A stretch of 23,466 nucleotides of DNA, from NCBI GenBank assembly GCA_964626495.1, contig CAZVFT010000036.1, positions 1-23,466 of the forward strand, given 5' to 3'. The translations under genes were made by a program, and so were the position numbers. Origin of the DNA: JACNLN01 sp964626495. Its GTDB lineage: Bacteria > Fidelibacterota > Marinisomatia > Marinisomatales > CAZVFT01. Under the pieces are notes generated by a model. The model saw nothing but the letters and a program-made list of their open reading frames with translations. It ran no database searches and was not told the DNA's origin. Below are positions 8,850 through 16,413 of the stretch, one piece after another. Each line of letters starts with the position of its first letter. The first letter of the stretch is position 1.

Positions 8850-9200
8850 ATGGAACCTTGGGCAACACCATCTACTTGGATTACACCGCTTGCTTTTTTT
8901 GCAGCGATTGCAGCAATAACAATAATGGCTATTTGGTCGCACTTTAAGAAACGAGCTCTGCTGAGCAAAGAGATCATCACAGCTATTGAAAAAGGTTCGG
9001 ATATTCCTCTGCCTGTACCAAAGGAAAGAAACTACCGAAATTTGGGATTGATCTGGACTTTAGTCGGATTAGCATTTTTCATTGCTTTGTGGATTTCTTC
9101 AGGTGAAATCAAAGCAGCGGTTTGGGGATTATTGCCATTTGCACTTGGAATAGCATTTCTGTTTATCTTTAAATATCAACAAAAAGAAAATAATGATTGA
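8850..9200 (+). CDS. Small multi-pass membrane protein, DUF6249-like
   Basis: The only plus-strand gene. The 116-residue product has three hydrophobic segments: about 11-29 (ITPLAFFAAIAAITIMAIW), 67-84 (LGLIWTLVGLAFFIALWI) and 90-107 (AVWGLLPFALGIAFLFIF). Between the first two is a charged stretch HFKKRALLSKEIITAIEKGSDIPLP, which resembles the conserved 'ExxAxIEKG..P' region of DUF6249 membrane proteins; those are often found near ECF sigma factor genes in FCB bacteria. AAAGGAG ends eight bases before the ATG, a strong ribosome site. It is divergent from, and shares a promoter motif with, the ECF sigma factor, so it is probably a member of that regulon. Function unknown; the family call is from memory of sequence pattern. 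Confidence 0.75.
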   Translation: MEPWATPSTWITPLAFFAAIAAITIMAIWSHFKKRALLSKEIITAIEKGSDIPLPVPKERNYRNLGLIWTLVGLAFFIALWISSGEIKAAVWGLLPFALGIAFLFIFKYQQKENND

Positions 9201-9257
9201 GTCCCCTCCAAAAACGTTATTTTGGCATAAATGCTGTTTACTTGAGAAACTTTATCC

Positions 9258-9273
9258 CCGACATGAATGTCGG
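9258..9273. repeat. Short inverted repeat (CCGACAT / ATGTCGG)
   Basis: CCGACAT (9258-9264), GA, ATGTCGG (9267-9273): a perfect 7-base-pair stem with a two-base gap, 58 bases after the stop of the membrane-protein gene. It lacks a T-tract. It may be part of a palindromic intergenic repeat or a protein site. Confidence 0.4.
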
Positions 9274-9327
9274 AGTAAATATCCGCATTGATAGTAAGAT
9301 AGAGTTGGGGTTATCAAACAACATTTT

Positions 9328-9368
9328 AGGGGTTTTTCCCGAAGGGATCACTCTGTGAAACCCCTTTT
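9328..9368 (+). terminator. Rho-independent-like terminator, possibly bidirectional
   Basis: AGGGGTTT (9328-9335) pairs with AAACCCCT (9358-9365), with TTT following; the interior has a smaller TCCC/GGGA stem. It lies between the convergent ends of the plus-strand membrane-protein gene (stop at 9200) and the minus-strand methylmalonyl-CoA epimerase gene (stop at 9444). On the minus strand a run of A precedes and TTTTT lies inside, so action there is less clear. Confidence 0.5.
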
Positions 9369-9443
9369 CGGAGTAGACTCATGATTAATATTAGTTCTCC
9401 TTGAGAATGTCTGAGGGAATTTGTTGTAACCTTTAGTAGTAAC

Positions 9444-9863
9444 TCAAGTTTCTTCACCATCTGTCTTCTCCGCTAGCTCCACCAGCACTCCCCCGGTAGA
9501 TCGAGGATGGATAAACACAATCCTGTATCCTTCTGCTCCGATTTTTGGCGTATCATTTATTAACTCCACATCCGTATTTTTCAACTTACGGATTGTTTCC
9601 TTAATATCGTCTACCTCAAAACAAATATGATGTATTCCAGGTCCACGTTTTTCAAGAAATTTAGTGATGGAAGATTCTTCTCCCAGTTCAGACAAAAGTT
9701 CCACCTTCCCTCTCCCTGTATCGAAAATTTCAGCCAACACTCCTTCCGATTCCACTTCCTCACTGGCTCTATGGTCGATCCCAAGCACTTCACTCCAAAA
9801 CAATGATGCTCTCTGGAGATCTTCAGTAGCTATTGCAATATGTTCAATCCCTATAATTTTCAT
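9444..9863 (-). CDS. mce: Methylmalonyl-CoA epimerase (VOC/glyoxalase family)
   Basis: The 139-residue product has the length and pattern of methylmalonyl-CoA epimerase, which interconverts (R)- and (S)-methylmalonyl-CoA in propionate and branched-chain amino-acid breakdown. Two beta-alpha-beta-beta-beta units are visible. Metal-site residues: His8 in GIEHIAIATEDL, Glu55 in GKVELLSEL, one of His78/His79 in GPGIHHICFEVDD, and Glu129 in GGVLVELAE. The HHICFEVDD and HPxSTGGVLVEL signatures are those of Mce rather than of glyoxalase I. ATG at 9863 follows AGAGGAAAG. A methylmalonyl-CoA mutase is not in the window; an enoyl-CoA hydratase lies 1.4 kb upstream on the same strand but separated by a dipeptide epimerase gene and a dispersed repeat, so co-transcription is not certain. 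Confidence 0.9.
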   Translation of the reverse strand: MKIIGIEHIAIATEDLQRASLFWSEVLGIDHRASEEVESEGVLAEIFDTGRGKVELLSELGEESSITKFLEKRGPGIHHICFEVDDIKETIRKLKNTDVELINDTPKIGAEGYRIVFIHPRSTGGVLVELAEKTDGEET

Positions 9864-9879
9864 TACTTTCCTCTCTAAC

Positions 9880-10052
9880 CTTGATTATTCGCCACTAAGA
9901 ACACGAAGAAACGCTAATTAAAGATATCGTGAAAAATATAACAATCTTCATGGAAAATATTTGTCAGTTTTTTAATTTGTTGGATTTTTTATTTTTCCTT
10001 CCTGCCCTCACCCGCTGTGGGTGGCAGGCGGGCGTGAAACTTAGCGAACTTC
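9880..10052 (+). repeat. Dispersed intergenic repeat, copy A
   Basis: This stretch aligns nearly end to end with the reverse complement of 18701-18874 (173 versus 174 bases). Shared blocks, in order: CTTGATTATTC, CGAAGAAACGC, AAATATAACAA, TTTTTATTTTTCCTTCCTGCCC, GCTGTGGGTGG, AGGCGGGCGTGAA and CTTAGCGAACTTC. The 'CACTAAGAACACGAAGAAACGC' part resembles the CACxAAGxCACxAAG intergenic repeats found in many environmental bacterial genomes. The GC-rich end folds into a hairpin (ACCC-GCTGT-GGGT inside GCCC/GGGC). It lies just upstream of the mce start and runs toward the 3' end of the dipeptide epimerase gene. Confidence 0.8.
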
Positions 10053-10140
10053 GCGGGCCTCGGCCCTGGGCGTCCCGCCACGGGGAGTCCGTAGTCCTAG
10101 CTGTTCCGACAACGGAGAGGCCCTATGGCGAGCCCTGATG
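10053..10140. other. GC-rich insertion-like segment extending into the dipeptide epimerase 3' end
   Basis: These 88 bases are strikingly G+C-rich compared with the AT-rich surroundings and directly follow repeat copy A. Copy B lacks them: after the shared AACTTC it runs CACGGCTGGTGAATTA, while this copy ends in AGCCCTGATGAATTA, as if an 80-base piece were inserted or deleted inside the repeat. GGGCCTC near 10054 can pair with GAGGCCC near 10117, closing the segment into a large stem-loop. On the minus strand it encodes the last 13 residues and the TAG stop of the epimerase. Confidence 0.55.
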
Positions 10141-11158
10141 AATTATTAAGGCTAATTTGTACCCCAAGTCCGGGAGTATTAGGAAGGACTAATTTCCCTT
10201 TATTTAAAGCAACTCCTGTAAATGGATCATTTTTAATTAAAATATTACCGTCAAGATCAGCATAATCTATTAATGGTGAAAGATGTGCAGCAGCTGTCAC
10301 CGCTACAGAAGACTCAATCATACATCCCAACATAATTTCAAGACCACTCTCCTTCGCAAGCTGAATCATTTTATACGCCTCCCTTAGGCCCCCACTTTTC
10401 ATCAGTTTAATGTTGATTCCATGAAATGCTTCATCAAGAGTTGGAATATCTTCAGAAGTCAGACAACTTTCATCCGCAAACAGTTTTAGTGGAGAAGAAC
10501 CTTTCAAGACAACCATATCTTCCAACTGAGCTGTCGGTAACGGTTGTTCAACAAATTCAATATTCTGCTTTGAAAGCCAATCACACATTCTTTGCGCTTG
10601 TTCAAGATTCCATCCTTCGTTGGCATCTACCCTTATTGGTTTGTCAGTGAGATTTCGAATTTTGGTGATGATATCCCGATCATAATCCGTCCCAAGTTTC
10701 ACTTTTAACACAGGATAGGGTTCAGATTCCACTATTTTCTGTTTAATCACATCGAGATTATCAATCCCAATGGTAAATGATGTGATGGGTGTTTCATCAG
10801 GGTTGGCATGAAAATGGTGGCAAAGAGAGATATCATTTAGTTTTCCCCACAGATCGTGAGCGGCGATATCAAATGCTGCTTTGAGAGATCGAATCTCACT
10901 ACATCGAGAATGCAACTTTTTTATAAAGCTATCCAACGATTCGAATTCAGGCAAATTCTGAAACCTATCTCCACTAACCCATTCAATGATTTGTTCAAAG
11001 GATTCCCCGTAACGATTTGAGGGTGCTGCTTCACCAATACCCGTTACTCCATTCTCAGTCAGGTAAACATAAATGATGTCGTAGTAATCGTGGGAACTTC
11101 GGGCAATAGTGAATGGGTATAGAAGTTTAATGCGATAGGTAGAGTAATGAAATTTCAC
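10097..11158 (-). CDS. Enolase-superfamily dipeptide epimerase (L-Ala-D/L-Glu epimerase type)
   Basis: The 353-residue product has the enolase-superfamily layout: N-terminal capping domain (about 1-120; YPFTIARSS, GIGEAAPSNRYGES) and a barrel with the muconate-lactonizing subgroup residues. KxK is at 152-154 (LKVKLG), metal ligands are Asp178 (RVDANEGW), Glu204 (VEQPL) and Asp229 (FADES), and the second catalytic lysine is in INIKLMKSGG (251-254). The DLDGN motif at 301-305 is the substrate-recognition DxD of dipeptide epimerases, which act in recycling of murein peptides. The start is GTG at 11158 without a clear ribosome site; it is chosen because the first strand of the fold begins there. 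Residues 341-353 (SGLAIGPLRCRNS) are encoded by GC-rich repeat-like DNA and look foreign to the family, whose members normally end near PGLGV. Confidence 0.87.
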   Translation of the reverse strand: MKFHYSTYRIKLLYPFTIARSSHDYYDIIYVYLTENGVTGIGEAAPSNRYGESFEQIIEWVSGDRFQNLPEFESLDSFIKKLHSRCSEIRSLKAAFDIAAHDLWGKLNDISLCHHFHANPDETPITSFTIGIDNLDVIKQKIVESEPYPVLKVKLGTDYDRDIITKIRNLTDKPIRVDANEGWNLEQAQRMCDWLSKQNIEFVEQPLPTAQLEDMVVLKGSSPLKLFADESCLTSEDIPTLDEAFHGINIKLMKSGGLREAYKMIQLAKESGLEIMLGCMIESSVAVTAAAHLSPLIDYADLDGNILIKNDPFTGVALNKGKLVLPNTPGLGVQISLNNSSGLAIGPLRCRNS

Positions 11159-11300
11159 TAGGAAAGGTATTTATTCATTGGAGTAATGCTCCAGATGGGA
11201 AAACCCACAGAGGAGTGATGGAATAATGGAAAATAGAAAAATTGACATAGGACTTGATACTTACTCCCTAAAAGCTCTAATGGAAAATTCTACTTTTATT

Positions 11301-12077
11301 TTACACCCCCTTAAATTTGGGGGAGCGTTTCTCAAGAAAAGCACTGGTTCCCTCATCTTTATCTTCGGTACTGAACGCAACTCCAAACTGGCTTGCCTCG
11401 TATTCCAACCCTTTTTCGATGGTCATCTCCATCCCGTGATGAACGGCTTCCAGTGAAAGCCTGACAGCCACAGGACTCTGTTTTAAAATAGATTTTGCCA
11501 TTTCAACAGCTGATTCCATAAGATCTTCAGAAGGCACAACTCGATTCACAAGTCCAATTTCCCTTGCTTCCTGAGCAGAAATTATCTTTCCTGAGGTAAT
11601 CAGTTCAATAGCATGTCCCTTTCCCACTAATCTGGGAAGTCGTTGTGTTCCACCCCATCCGGGAATCAATCCGAGTTTTACCTCCGGTTGCCCAAATTTT
11701 GCATTTTCTGCGGCAATTCGAATATGACAGGAAAGAGCGACTTCACAACCTCCACCAAGAGCAAACCCATTTACAGCAGCTATCACCGGTTTCGGACATA
11801 ATTCGATGAAATTTGTCAGATCCTGCCCCAATCGTGCAAATTTTATACTATCCAAAGAATCTAGTGGGGCTAATTCACTAATATCAGCACCAGCAATAAA
11901 AGCTTTTTCGCCGGCTCCTGTTAGAATTATGACACCTACTTCGGTGGTATTTTTTAATGCTCTAAACGCATCTTTTATATCAACTATTGATGCCTGATTT
12001 AATGCATTCAGTACATCCTCTCGAGCAATTGTAATAATCCCAACGTCATCGATAATTTCAGTCTTTACATTTGCCAT
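11301..12077 (-). CDS. Enoyl-CoA hydratase / crotonase
   Basis: Hydrates trans-2-enoyl-CoA to 3-hydroxyacyl-CoA in fatty-acid or butyryl-CoA metabolism. I start it at the ATG at 12077 (258 residues, normal length), because the frame's earlier ATG at 12176 lies inside trkH and TAGGAG sits ten bases before MANVKTEII, overlapping the trkH stop. Crotonase features: ALNALNQ-type N-terminus (VLNALNQ), the oxyanion loop AFIAGADISEL (about 59-69), Glu112 in GGGCEVALSCHIRIA and Glu132 in FGQPEVKLGLIPGWGGTQRLPR; both catalytic glutamates are present, so hydratase rather than isomerase is favoured. It is the third gene of trkA-trkH-ech with a gap of 11 bases after trkH. A crotonase after potassium-transport genes is an uncommon pairing. 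Substrate chain length cannot be told. Confidence 0.92.
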   Translation of the reverse strand: MANVKTEIIDDVGIITIAREDVLNALNQASIVDIKDAFRALKNTTEVGVIILTGAGEKAFIAGADISELAPLDSLDSIKFARLGQDLTNFIELCPKPVIAAVNGFALGGGCEVALSCHIRIAAENAKFGQPEVKLGLIPGWGGTQRLPRLVGKGHAIELITSGKIISAQEAREIGLVNRVVPSEDLMESAVEMAKSILKQSPVAVRLSLEAVHHGMEMTIEKGLEYEASQFGVAFSTEDKDEGTSAFLEKRSPKFKGV

Positions 12078-12088
12078 AGTTTTTACTC

Positions 12089-13561
12089 CTAATTTTTCCA
12101 GAAACTTCGCGTTAGAAGAACAATCACGGTAAATACTTCCAAACGACCTATTAGCATACAAAATGAGAGCAACCATTTAGCCAGATTGGGTAAATGAGCA
12201 TAGTTGTCCACCGGACCAACTGATCCCAAGCCTGGGCCGATATTGCCAATACATGCGGCTGTGGCTCCAAACGCTGAAACAATATCCATCCCCATCGCTG
12301 TTAGAATAATTGAAACCGATACAAAGATAGAGATGAAAAACAGGAAAAATCCCAGGGTATTCCTGATAACATCATCAGAAATAATATGCCGACCTATTCG
12401 AACTGGGATGATAGCTCGAGGATGAAGTAGGCGTTTCGTCTCCGAAAGACTATATTTCACAATAGTTGCAACTCTAACCACCTTCATTCCCCCACCTGTT
12501 GAACCTGCACACCCCCCAATGAACATAAGGGTTAATAGAATAAGCTGTGCGAGAGGACCCCACAACCCATAATCCGCCACAGCATACCCTGTTGTAGTTA
12601 GAATGGAAACGGTCATAAAAAGGGATTCTCGAAACGTTTTTTCAGAAAAATTGTGAGTATCGCAAATGTTATTAATCACCATTATTACAGTGATAATGAC
12701 GATCAATCCAACATAATATCGAAATTCTATGTTTTTAAAATATCCTCTAAAATTTCCGGTGATGGCTCTCCAGTGAAGCGTAAAGTTCACACCAGCAAGA
12801 AACATAAAAATAATGAAAACATATTGAATATACGAACTGTTGAAATGTCCGATACTTGCATTTTTCGTTGAGAATCCCCCAGTTGCCATAGTAGTAAAAG
12901 TATGACAGATGGCATCAAACAGTGAAAGTCCTCCAAATCGTAAAAGGATTACTTCCGCAAAACTGATAATAAAATATGCCAGCCAAAGTATTTTTGCCGT
13001 TTCCCTTACACGTGGGGTAATTTTATCCGGGACGGGACCTGGTACTTCCGCTCTAAACAATTGAACTCCACCAACACCCAGTAAGGGCAAAATAGCAACG
13101 GAAAACACAATGATTCCCATCCCACCAATCCACTGAATAAAACTTCTCCAGAAAAGGACACCATGGGGTAAACTCTCGATACCATTTTCAAGATGAGGAA
13201 GCGTTTGAAGGTTACCAATGATGGAAGCACCCGTAGTGGTGACGCCGGACATAGATTCAAAAAAGGCATCCGTAAAATTTGTAATCGATTCTGTTAACAG
13301 AAATGGTAGTGACCCAAAAAAAGCAACAGATATCCATGCAAAAGTAACAATTGCAAACCCATCCTTTATGGATAACTCTGCTCGTCCTCGAGTCATAAAC
13401 CAAATGGGTAATCCAATTCCTATGGTTACGCCAGATGATAATAGAATACCCATCAGATCATCGTCACCGTAATAAAGCGACCATCCCGCTGCCAGCAACA
13501 TGCTTAGACCAAGAAATACAGTAATGGCAGAAAGAACGCTAAGAAGGCTTCTGTAGTGCAT
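12089..13561 (-). CDS. trkH: Trk-type potassium uptake protein, membrane subunit TrkH
   Basis: The 490-residue integral inner-membrane protein carries the four pore-loop repeats of the TrkH/KtrB/HKT family, each with its filter glycine: SGVTTTGAS (105-113), TMATGGFST (224-232), ILTTTGYAV (320-328) and AACIGNIGPGL (435-445). Other family signatures are FWRSFIQWIGGMGIIVFSVAILP (137-159) and the GGCAGSTGGGMKVVR loop (349-363). Length matches TrkH (about 480-490). It forms the K+ channel-like translocator and works with the cytosolic TrkA ring. Its ATG is five bases after the trkA stop, so the two are translationally close. TrkA is upstream in the same operon, and an enoyl-CoA hydratase follows. 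Confidence 0.95.
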   Translation of the reverse strand: MHYRSLLSVLSAITVFLGLSMLLAAGWSLYYGDDDLMGILLSSGVTIGIGLPIWFMTRGRAELSIKDGFAIVTFAWISVAFFGSLPFLLTESITNFTDAFFESMSGVTTTGASIIGNLQTLPHLENGIESLPHGVLFWRSFIQWIGGMGIIVFSVAILPLLGVGGVQLFRAEVPGPVPDKITPRVRETAKILWLAYFIISFAEVILLRFGGLSLFDAICHTFTTMATGGFSTKNASIGHFNSSYIQYVFIIFMFLAGVNFTLHWRAITGNFRGYFKNIEFRYYVGLIVIITVIMVINNICDTHNFSEKTFRESLFMTVSILTTTGYAVADYGLWGPLAQLILLTLMFIGGCAGSTGGGMKVVRVATIVKYSLSETKRLLHPRAIIPVRIGRHIISDDVIRNTLGFFLFFISIFVSVSIILTAMGMDIVSAFGATAACIGNIGPGLGSVGPVDNYAHLPNLAKWLLSFCMLIGRLEVFTVIVLLTRSFWKN

Positions 13562-13566
13562 CTAAC

Positions 13567-14907
13567 TCAGGTAAACAATTTTTCAATCTTATGGATGAAT
13601 CTGGGCAATGTAAAGATAAGAACGGAGTCCTCTTCTGTAATCTGTGTATCTCCATCGGGAATGGAAATGTGTCCGTGATGGTTAATGGCTCCCACTATGG
13701 AAGCAGTGGGAAATTTAATATCTTTAAGCAAATTTCGAGTAATCTTACTCCCAGGTTCCGGACTAAATTCTATGGCTTCAACTTCGATATCTTCAAAATT
13801 TGTTATTGAAGCGATATAGTCACTTCTTATGTATTCAAGAATCACATTTACAGTGGACATGGTTTTACTGATAACAGCATCTAGACCAATGGCTTTCATC
13901 GCTGGGATGTACTCTGTTGTAGAAACATGAACTATTGTTTGTCTTATTCCGAGAGATTTTGCTAATAACCCCGATAACAAATTTGTCTGTTCACTTTCCG
14001 TAACAGCAATAAAGCTGTCAAGATCTTCAATATTCTCAGATCGCAGAAACTCAATATCTGTACCATCTCCATTCAGGATCAACGTTTTATTCAGTTCACT
14101 GGCAAGGCGGTTCGCTTTTTCAAGACTATTTTCGACCAACCGTACAGAAATTTCTTCCTGCAATAGACGAGCTACCGCACGACCTATTTTCCCCCCGCCT
14201 AAAATCATCACATCTTGGGTTTCCCGAACCGCCTTTCCAAACATTTTGAACAGGTCATTCGCGTGCTTTCTTCGTACAAGGAAATAGCAAATATCATCAG
14301 GTGAAAAAATAAAATCACCATGAGGAATGATGGAATCAGAATTTCGCAACACAGCCACAGCACTGAATGAAAAGTGAATATTTTGTCTTCGTACTTCGCT
14401 CAAGGTATTTCCAATAATAGGACATTCTCTTTCCAGACGAACGCCAATTAATTGTAACCTTCCCCCTTCAAATTCTACCACGCTGGTGGCAGCCGTTTGC
14501 ATTACCAACCTCACAATTTCCTTAGATGCTGCCATTTCTGGATGAATGACCAGATCAACACCAAATTTTTCTGGATGAATTATGGTATCCTTCTGGGTGT
14601 ATTCGGTATTTCGCAACCGTGCAATAATATGCTTCACCCCTAAACTGTGAGAAATCTGCGATGCAATAAGGTTTACTTCATCAATTCGTGTAACTGCCAC
14701 AACCAAATCTGATTCCTGAACATTAGATTCCCTTAAAATCGACGGACTGGCACCATCACCATTAACAACGATAACATCAAGATTATCACGTGCCCTCTTG
14801 CATTTCATTGGGGATACATCAATGATTGTAATATCATGATTTTCTTTGCTGAGCCCTTTACCAAGGTGATAACCCACCTCACCGGCTCCTATGATCACTA
14901 TTTTCAT
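13567..14907 (-). CDS. trkA: Trk potassium uptake regulatory subunit TrkA
   Basis: The 446-residue cytosolic protein has the full duplicated form: RCK_N (Rossmann) domain 1 with GAGEVG at 7-12, RCK_C about 140-220, RCK_N domain 2 with GGGKIG at 237-242 (motif MILGGGKIGRAVARLL), and a final RCK_C domain from about 370. Such two-unit TrkA proteins bind NAD(H)/ATP and gate TrkH. The conserved acidic residues that end beta-2 (IIDVSP and LVENS) suggest NAD-type binding. ATG at 14907 is preceded by AAGGAAAAG. It is the first gene of the trkA-trkH-crotonase operon; 62 bases separate it from the stop of the gene before it, and no clear promoter is evident there. Confidence 0.95.
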   Translation of the reverse strand: MKIVIIGAGEVGYHLGKGLSKENHDITIIDVSPMKCKRARDNLDVIVVNGDGASPSILRESNVQESDLVVAVTRIDEVNLIASQISHSLGVKHIIARLRNTEYTQKDTIIHPEKFGVDLVIHPEMAASKEIVRLVMQTAATSVVEFEGGRLQLIGVRLERECPIIGNTLSEVRRQNIHFSFSAVAVLRNSDSIIPHGDFIFSPDDICYFLVRRKHANDLFKMFGKAVRETQDVMILGGGKIGRAVARLLQEEISVRLVENSLEKANRLASELNKTLILNGDGTDIEFLRSENIEDLDSFIAVTESEQTNLLSGLLAKSLGIRQTIVHVSTTEYIPAMKAIGLDAVISKTMSTVNVILEYIRSDYIASITNFEDIEVEAIEFSPEPGSKITRNLLKDIKFPTASIVGAINHHGHISIPDGDTQITEEDSVLIFTLPRFIHKIEKLFT

Positions 14908-14969
14908 TATATTATTCTTTTCCTTCCTTTTTAAACCGACAAATTATAAAAAATAAAATACTTCATTTG

Positions 14970-15719
14970 CTAACGAAGTAGCACCATTTTCATCGAAATT
15001 GTTTTTCCCTCGCTATAGATCGAACAAATATACTCACCAGATGGAACAAGATTCCCCTCTTTGTCATCTCCTTCCCAGACAACGGAATGAAATCCAGCAT
15101 TGTGATAACCATCAGTCAGCACTTGAACAGTCTGCCCCAGAACATTTCTTATCATCAACAGCACATCACCATCTTCAGGTAGATCAAATCGGATTACGGT
15201 TTCCGCATTGAATGGATTAGGGAAATTTTGATCCAGATGAAATTCCAAAGGCAAGTCAGGAAGAATATAAATCTTTCCAGAAGATACCTTGATATTCATC
15301 TTTTTTCCATGGGGTGAGGAGGCGATGACCTGCTTTATTTTTAAATCGGTGGATTCACGAAACTCACTCATAGTTGATAGGGGAATAGTCAAAATGGGTT
15401 CTTCCCTGTCCAGAAATTCCCCTTCCCGACTGAACATTAACACCTTTAAGGAATCATCATCCGTATGAGAAACAATGCTGAACTGCTGGTTATCATTGGA
15501 TAATTGAGGAGTGCCAAGCTTGATTTTTTGGCGATCGAAATACAGTGTAAATTGTAAACCTGAGATTTCCTCTTTAGAATCAACTGTTAGTTTAATCTGC
15601 CCGTGGCCGGTTTGATCAACCAAAACATCAGGAAAAATAATGTTTGTCTCTCCACTTTCACCCGCAAATAGATAAGAAATGGCGGAGATAAAAACGAGAA
15701 TAATAGTAATTAATCGCAT
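14970..15719 (-). CDS. Secreted cohesin-like protein with C-terminal sorting domain
   Basis: The 249-residue product has a signal peptide (MRLITIILVFISAISYLFAG), then a beta-rich domain (about 28-150) like bacterial cohesin/carbohydrate-binding folds: GQIKLTVDSKEEISGLQFTLYFDRQKIKLGTP matches the 'v..G.qf.l.yD...l' pattern of cohesins. The last 95 residues are the FlgD-Ig / type IX-like sorting domain: LDQNFPNPFNAETVIRFDLP, MIRNVLGQTVQVL and the closing MKMVLLR. So it should be exported by the same route as the dual cysteine protease at the window start, which has a closely similar tail. It has no catalytic motif; it may bind a partner protein or glycan at the surface. ATG at 15719 follows AAAAGAG. 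A good promoter candidate lies just upstream. It looks monocistronic. Confidence 0.85.
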   Translation of the reverse strand: MRLITIILVFISAISYLFAGESGETNIIFPDVLVDQTGHGQIKLTVDSKEEISGLQFTLYFDRQKIKLGTPQLSNDNQQFSIVSHTDDDSLKVLMFSREGEFLDREEPILTIPLSTMSEFRESTDLKIKQVIASSPHGKKMNIKVSSGKIYILPDLPLEFHLDQNFPNPFNAETVIRFDLPEDGDVLLMIRNVLGQTVQVLTDGYHNAGFHSVVWEGDDKEGNLVPSGEYICSIYSEGKTISMKMVLLR

Positions 15720-15754
15720 CTCTTTTTCTGTATCTGGTGAGCGAAATTACGGAT

Positions 15755-15782
15755 ATTATACCAATCTGTCAAATAATTGCAA
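15755..15782 (-). promoter_or_regulatory. Candidate housekeeping promoter of the cohesin-like gene
   Basis: Reading leftward, TTGCAA (15782-15777), 16 bases, then a perfect TATAAT (15760-15755), with the ATG 36 bases further at 15719. The -35 overlaps the sequence immediately after the deoxynucleoside kinase stop (15784). A TTGACA also occurs inside the spacer, but only six bases from TATAAT, too close to serve. Confidence 0.5.
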
Positions 15783-15783
15783 C

Positions 15784-16413
15784 TTAGTTGTTGATTTTGC
15801 ATTTTTCTCTAATACTTATCAAAAGGGCATCAAGTTTATCTTGATCGGTTAACATATCAAATTCATCTGCTTCAACAGTCAAAATGGAAAAGTTTTTCTT
15901 TGCATTATTGACCCATCGATTATAAGCAATATTCAGACGATGTAAGTAATCCGGGGAAACAATTTTTTCATAATCTCGTCCCCTCTTTTTTAATCGTGTA
16001 ATGAGGGTATCTGTCGAAGCTTTTAAATATATTATTAATGTCGGTTTTACTAAGTAAGATGTCATTTCTTCGAAAAGCGTATGATAATTATCCCAGTCTC
16101 GCTTTGACATATTTCCCATTTCGTAAAGAGAGCGAGCAAAAATCTCAACATCCTCGTAAATAGTACGATCCTGAACTGCCGGTTTACACTCATTGACAAT
16201 TTTACGCTGCATTTCGAAACGCTTTGATAAAAAATATATTTGAAGATGGAAACTCCATCGCATCATATCAGAGTAGAAATCTTCCAGATAAGGATTATCA
16301 TCCACCGATTCATAGTACGCCATCCACTTAAAACGATCCGAAATAATCTTTGTAAGGGTTGTTTTTCCTACAGCGATGTTCCCCGCTATTCCAATAAAAG
16401 AGATTTGACTCAA
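15784..16413 (-). CDS. Deoxynucleoside kinase (dNK family)
   Basis: The 209-residue product phosphorylates deoxynucleosides in nucleotide salvage. Features: P-loop GNIAVGKT (11-18), catalytic Glu35 in YYESVDDNPYL, the DR motif VQDRTIYED (82-84), and the LID arginines in KKRGRDYE (142-149). The pattern is that of the bacterial deoxyadenosine/deoxyguanosine kinase type (DAK/DGK) rather than thymidine kinase. The start codon is TTG at 16413: it overlaps the MtaB stop as TTGA and is preceded by AAGGAG at good spacing, and no ATG lies nearby in frame before the P-loop. Translation is therefore coupled to mtaB. Substrate base not determinable. Confidence 0.9.
   Translation of the reverse strand: MSQISFIGIAGNIAVGKTTLTKIISDRFKWMAYYESVDDNPYLEDFYSDMMRWSFHLQIYFLSKRFEMQRKIVNECKPAVQDRTIYEDVEIFARSLYEMGNMSKRDWDNYHTLFEEMTSYLVKPTLIIYLKASTDTLITRLKKRGRDYEKIVSPDYLHRLNIAYNRWVNNAKKNFSILTVEADEFDMLTDQDKLDALLISIREKCKINN

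Noticed and set aside
9929..10138. Plus-strand 69-codon open frame
   Set aside because: It lies wholly inside repeat copy A and its GC-rich tail and overlaps the epimerase 3' end; no family resemblance.
12078..12176. Longer start for the enoyl-CoA hydratase at 12176
   Set aside because: The added 33 residues lie inside trkH and match no crotonase; the ATG at 12077 has a ribosome site and gives the normal family length.
15755..15770. TTGACA next to TATAAT as a promoter pair
   Set aside because: They are only six bases apart; TTGCAA at 15777-15782 with a 16-base spacer is the better -35.
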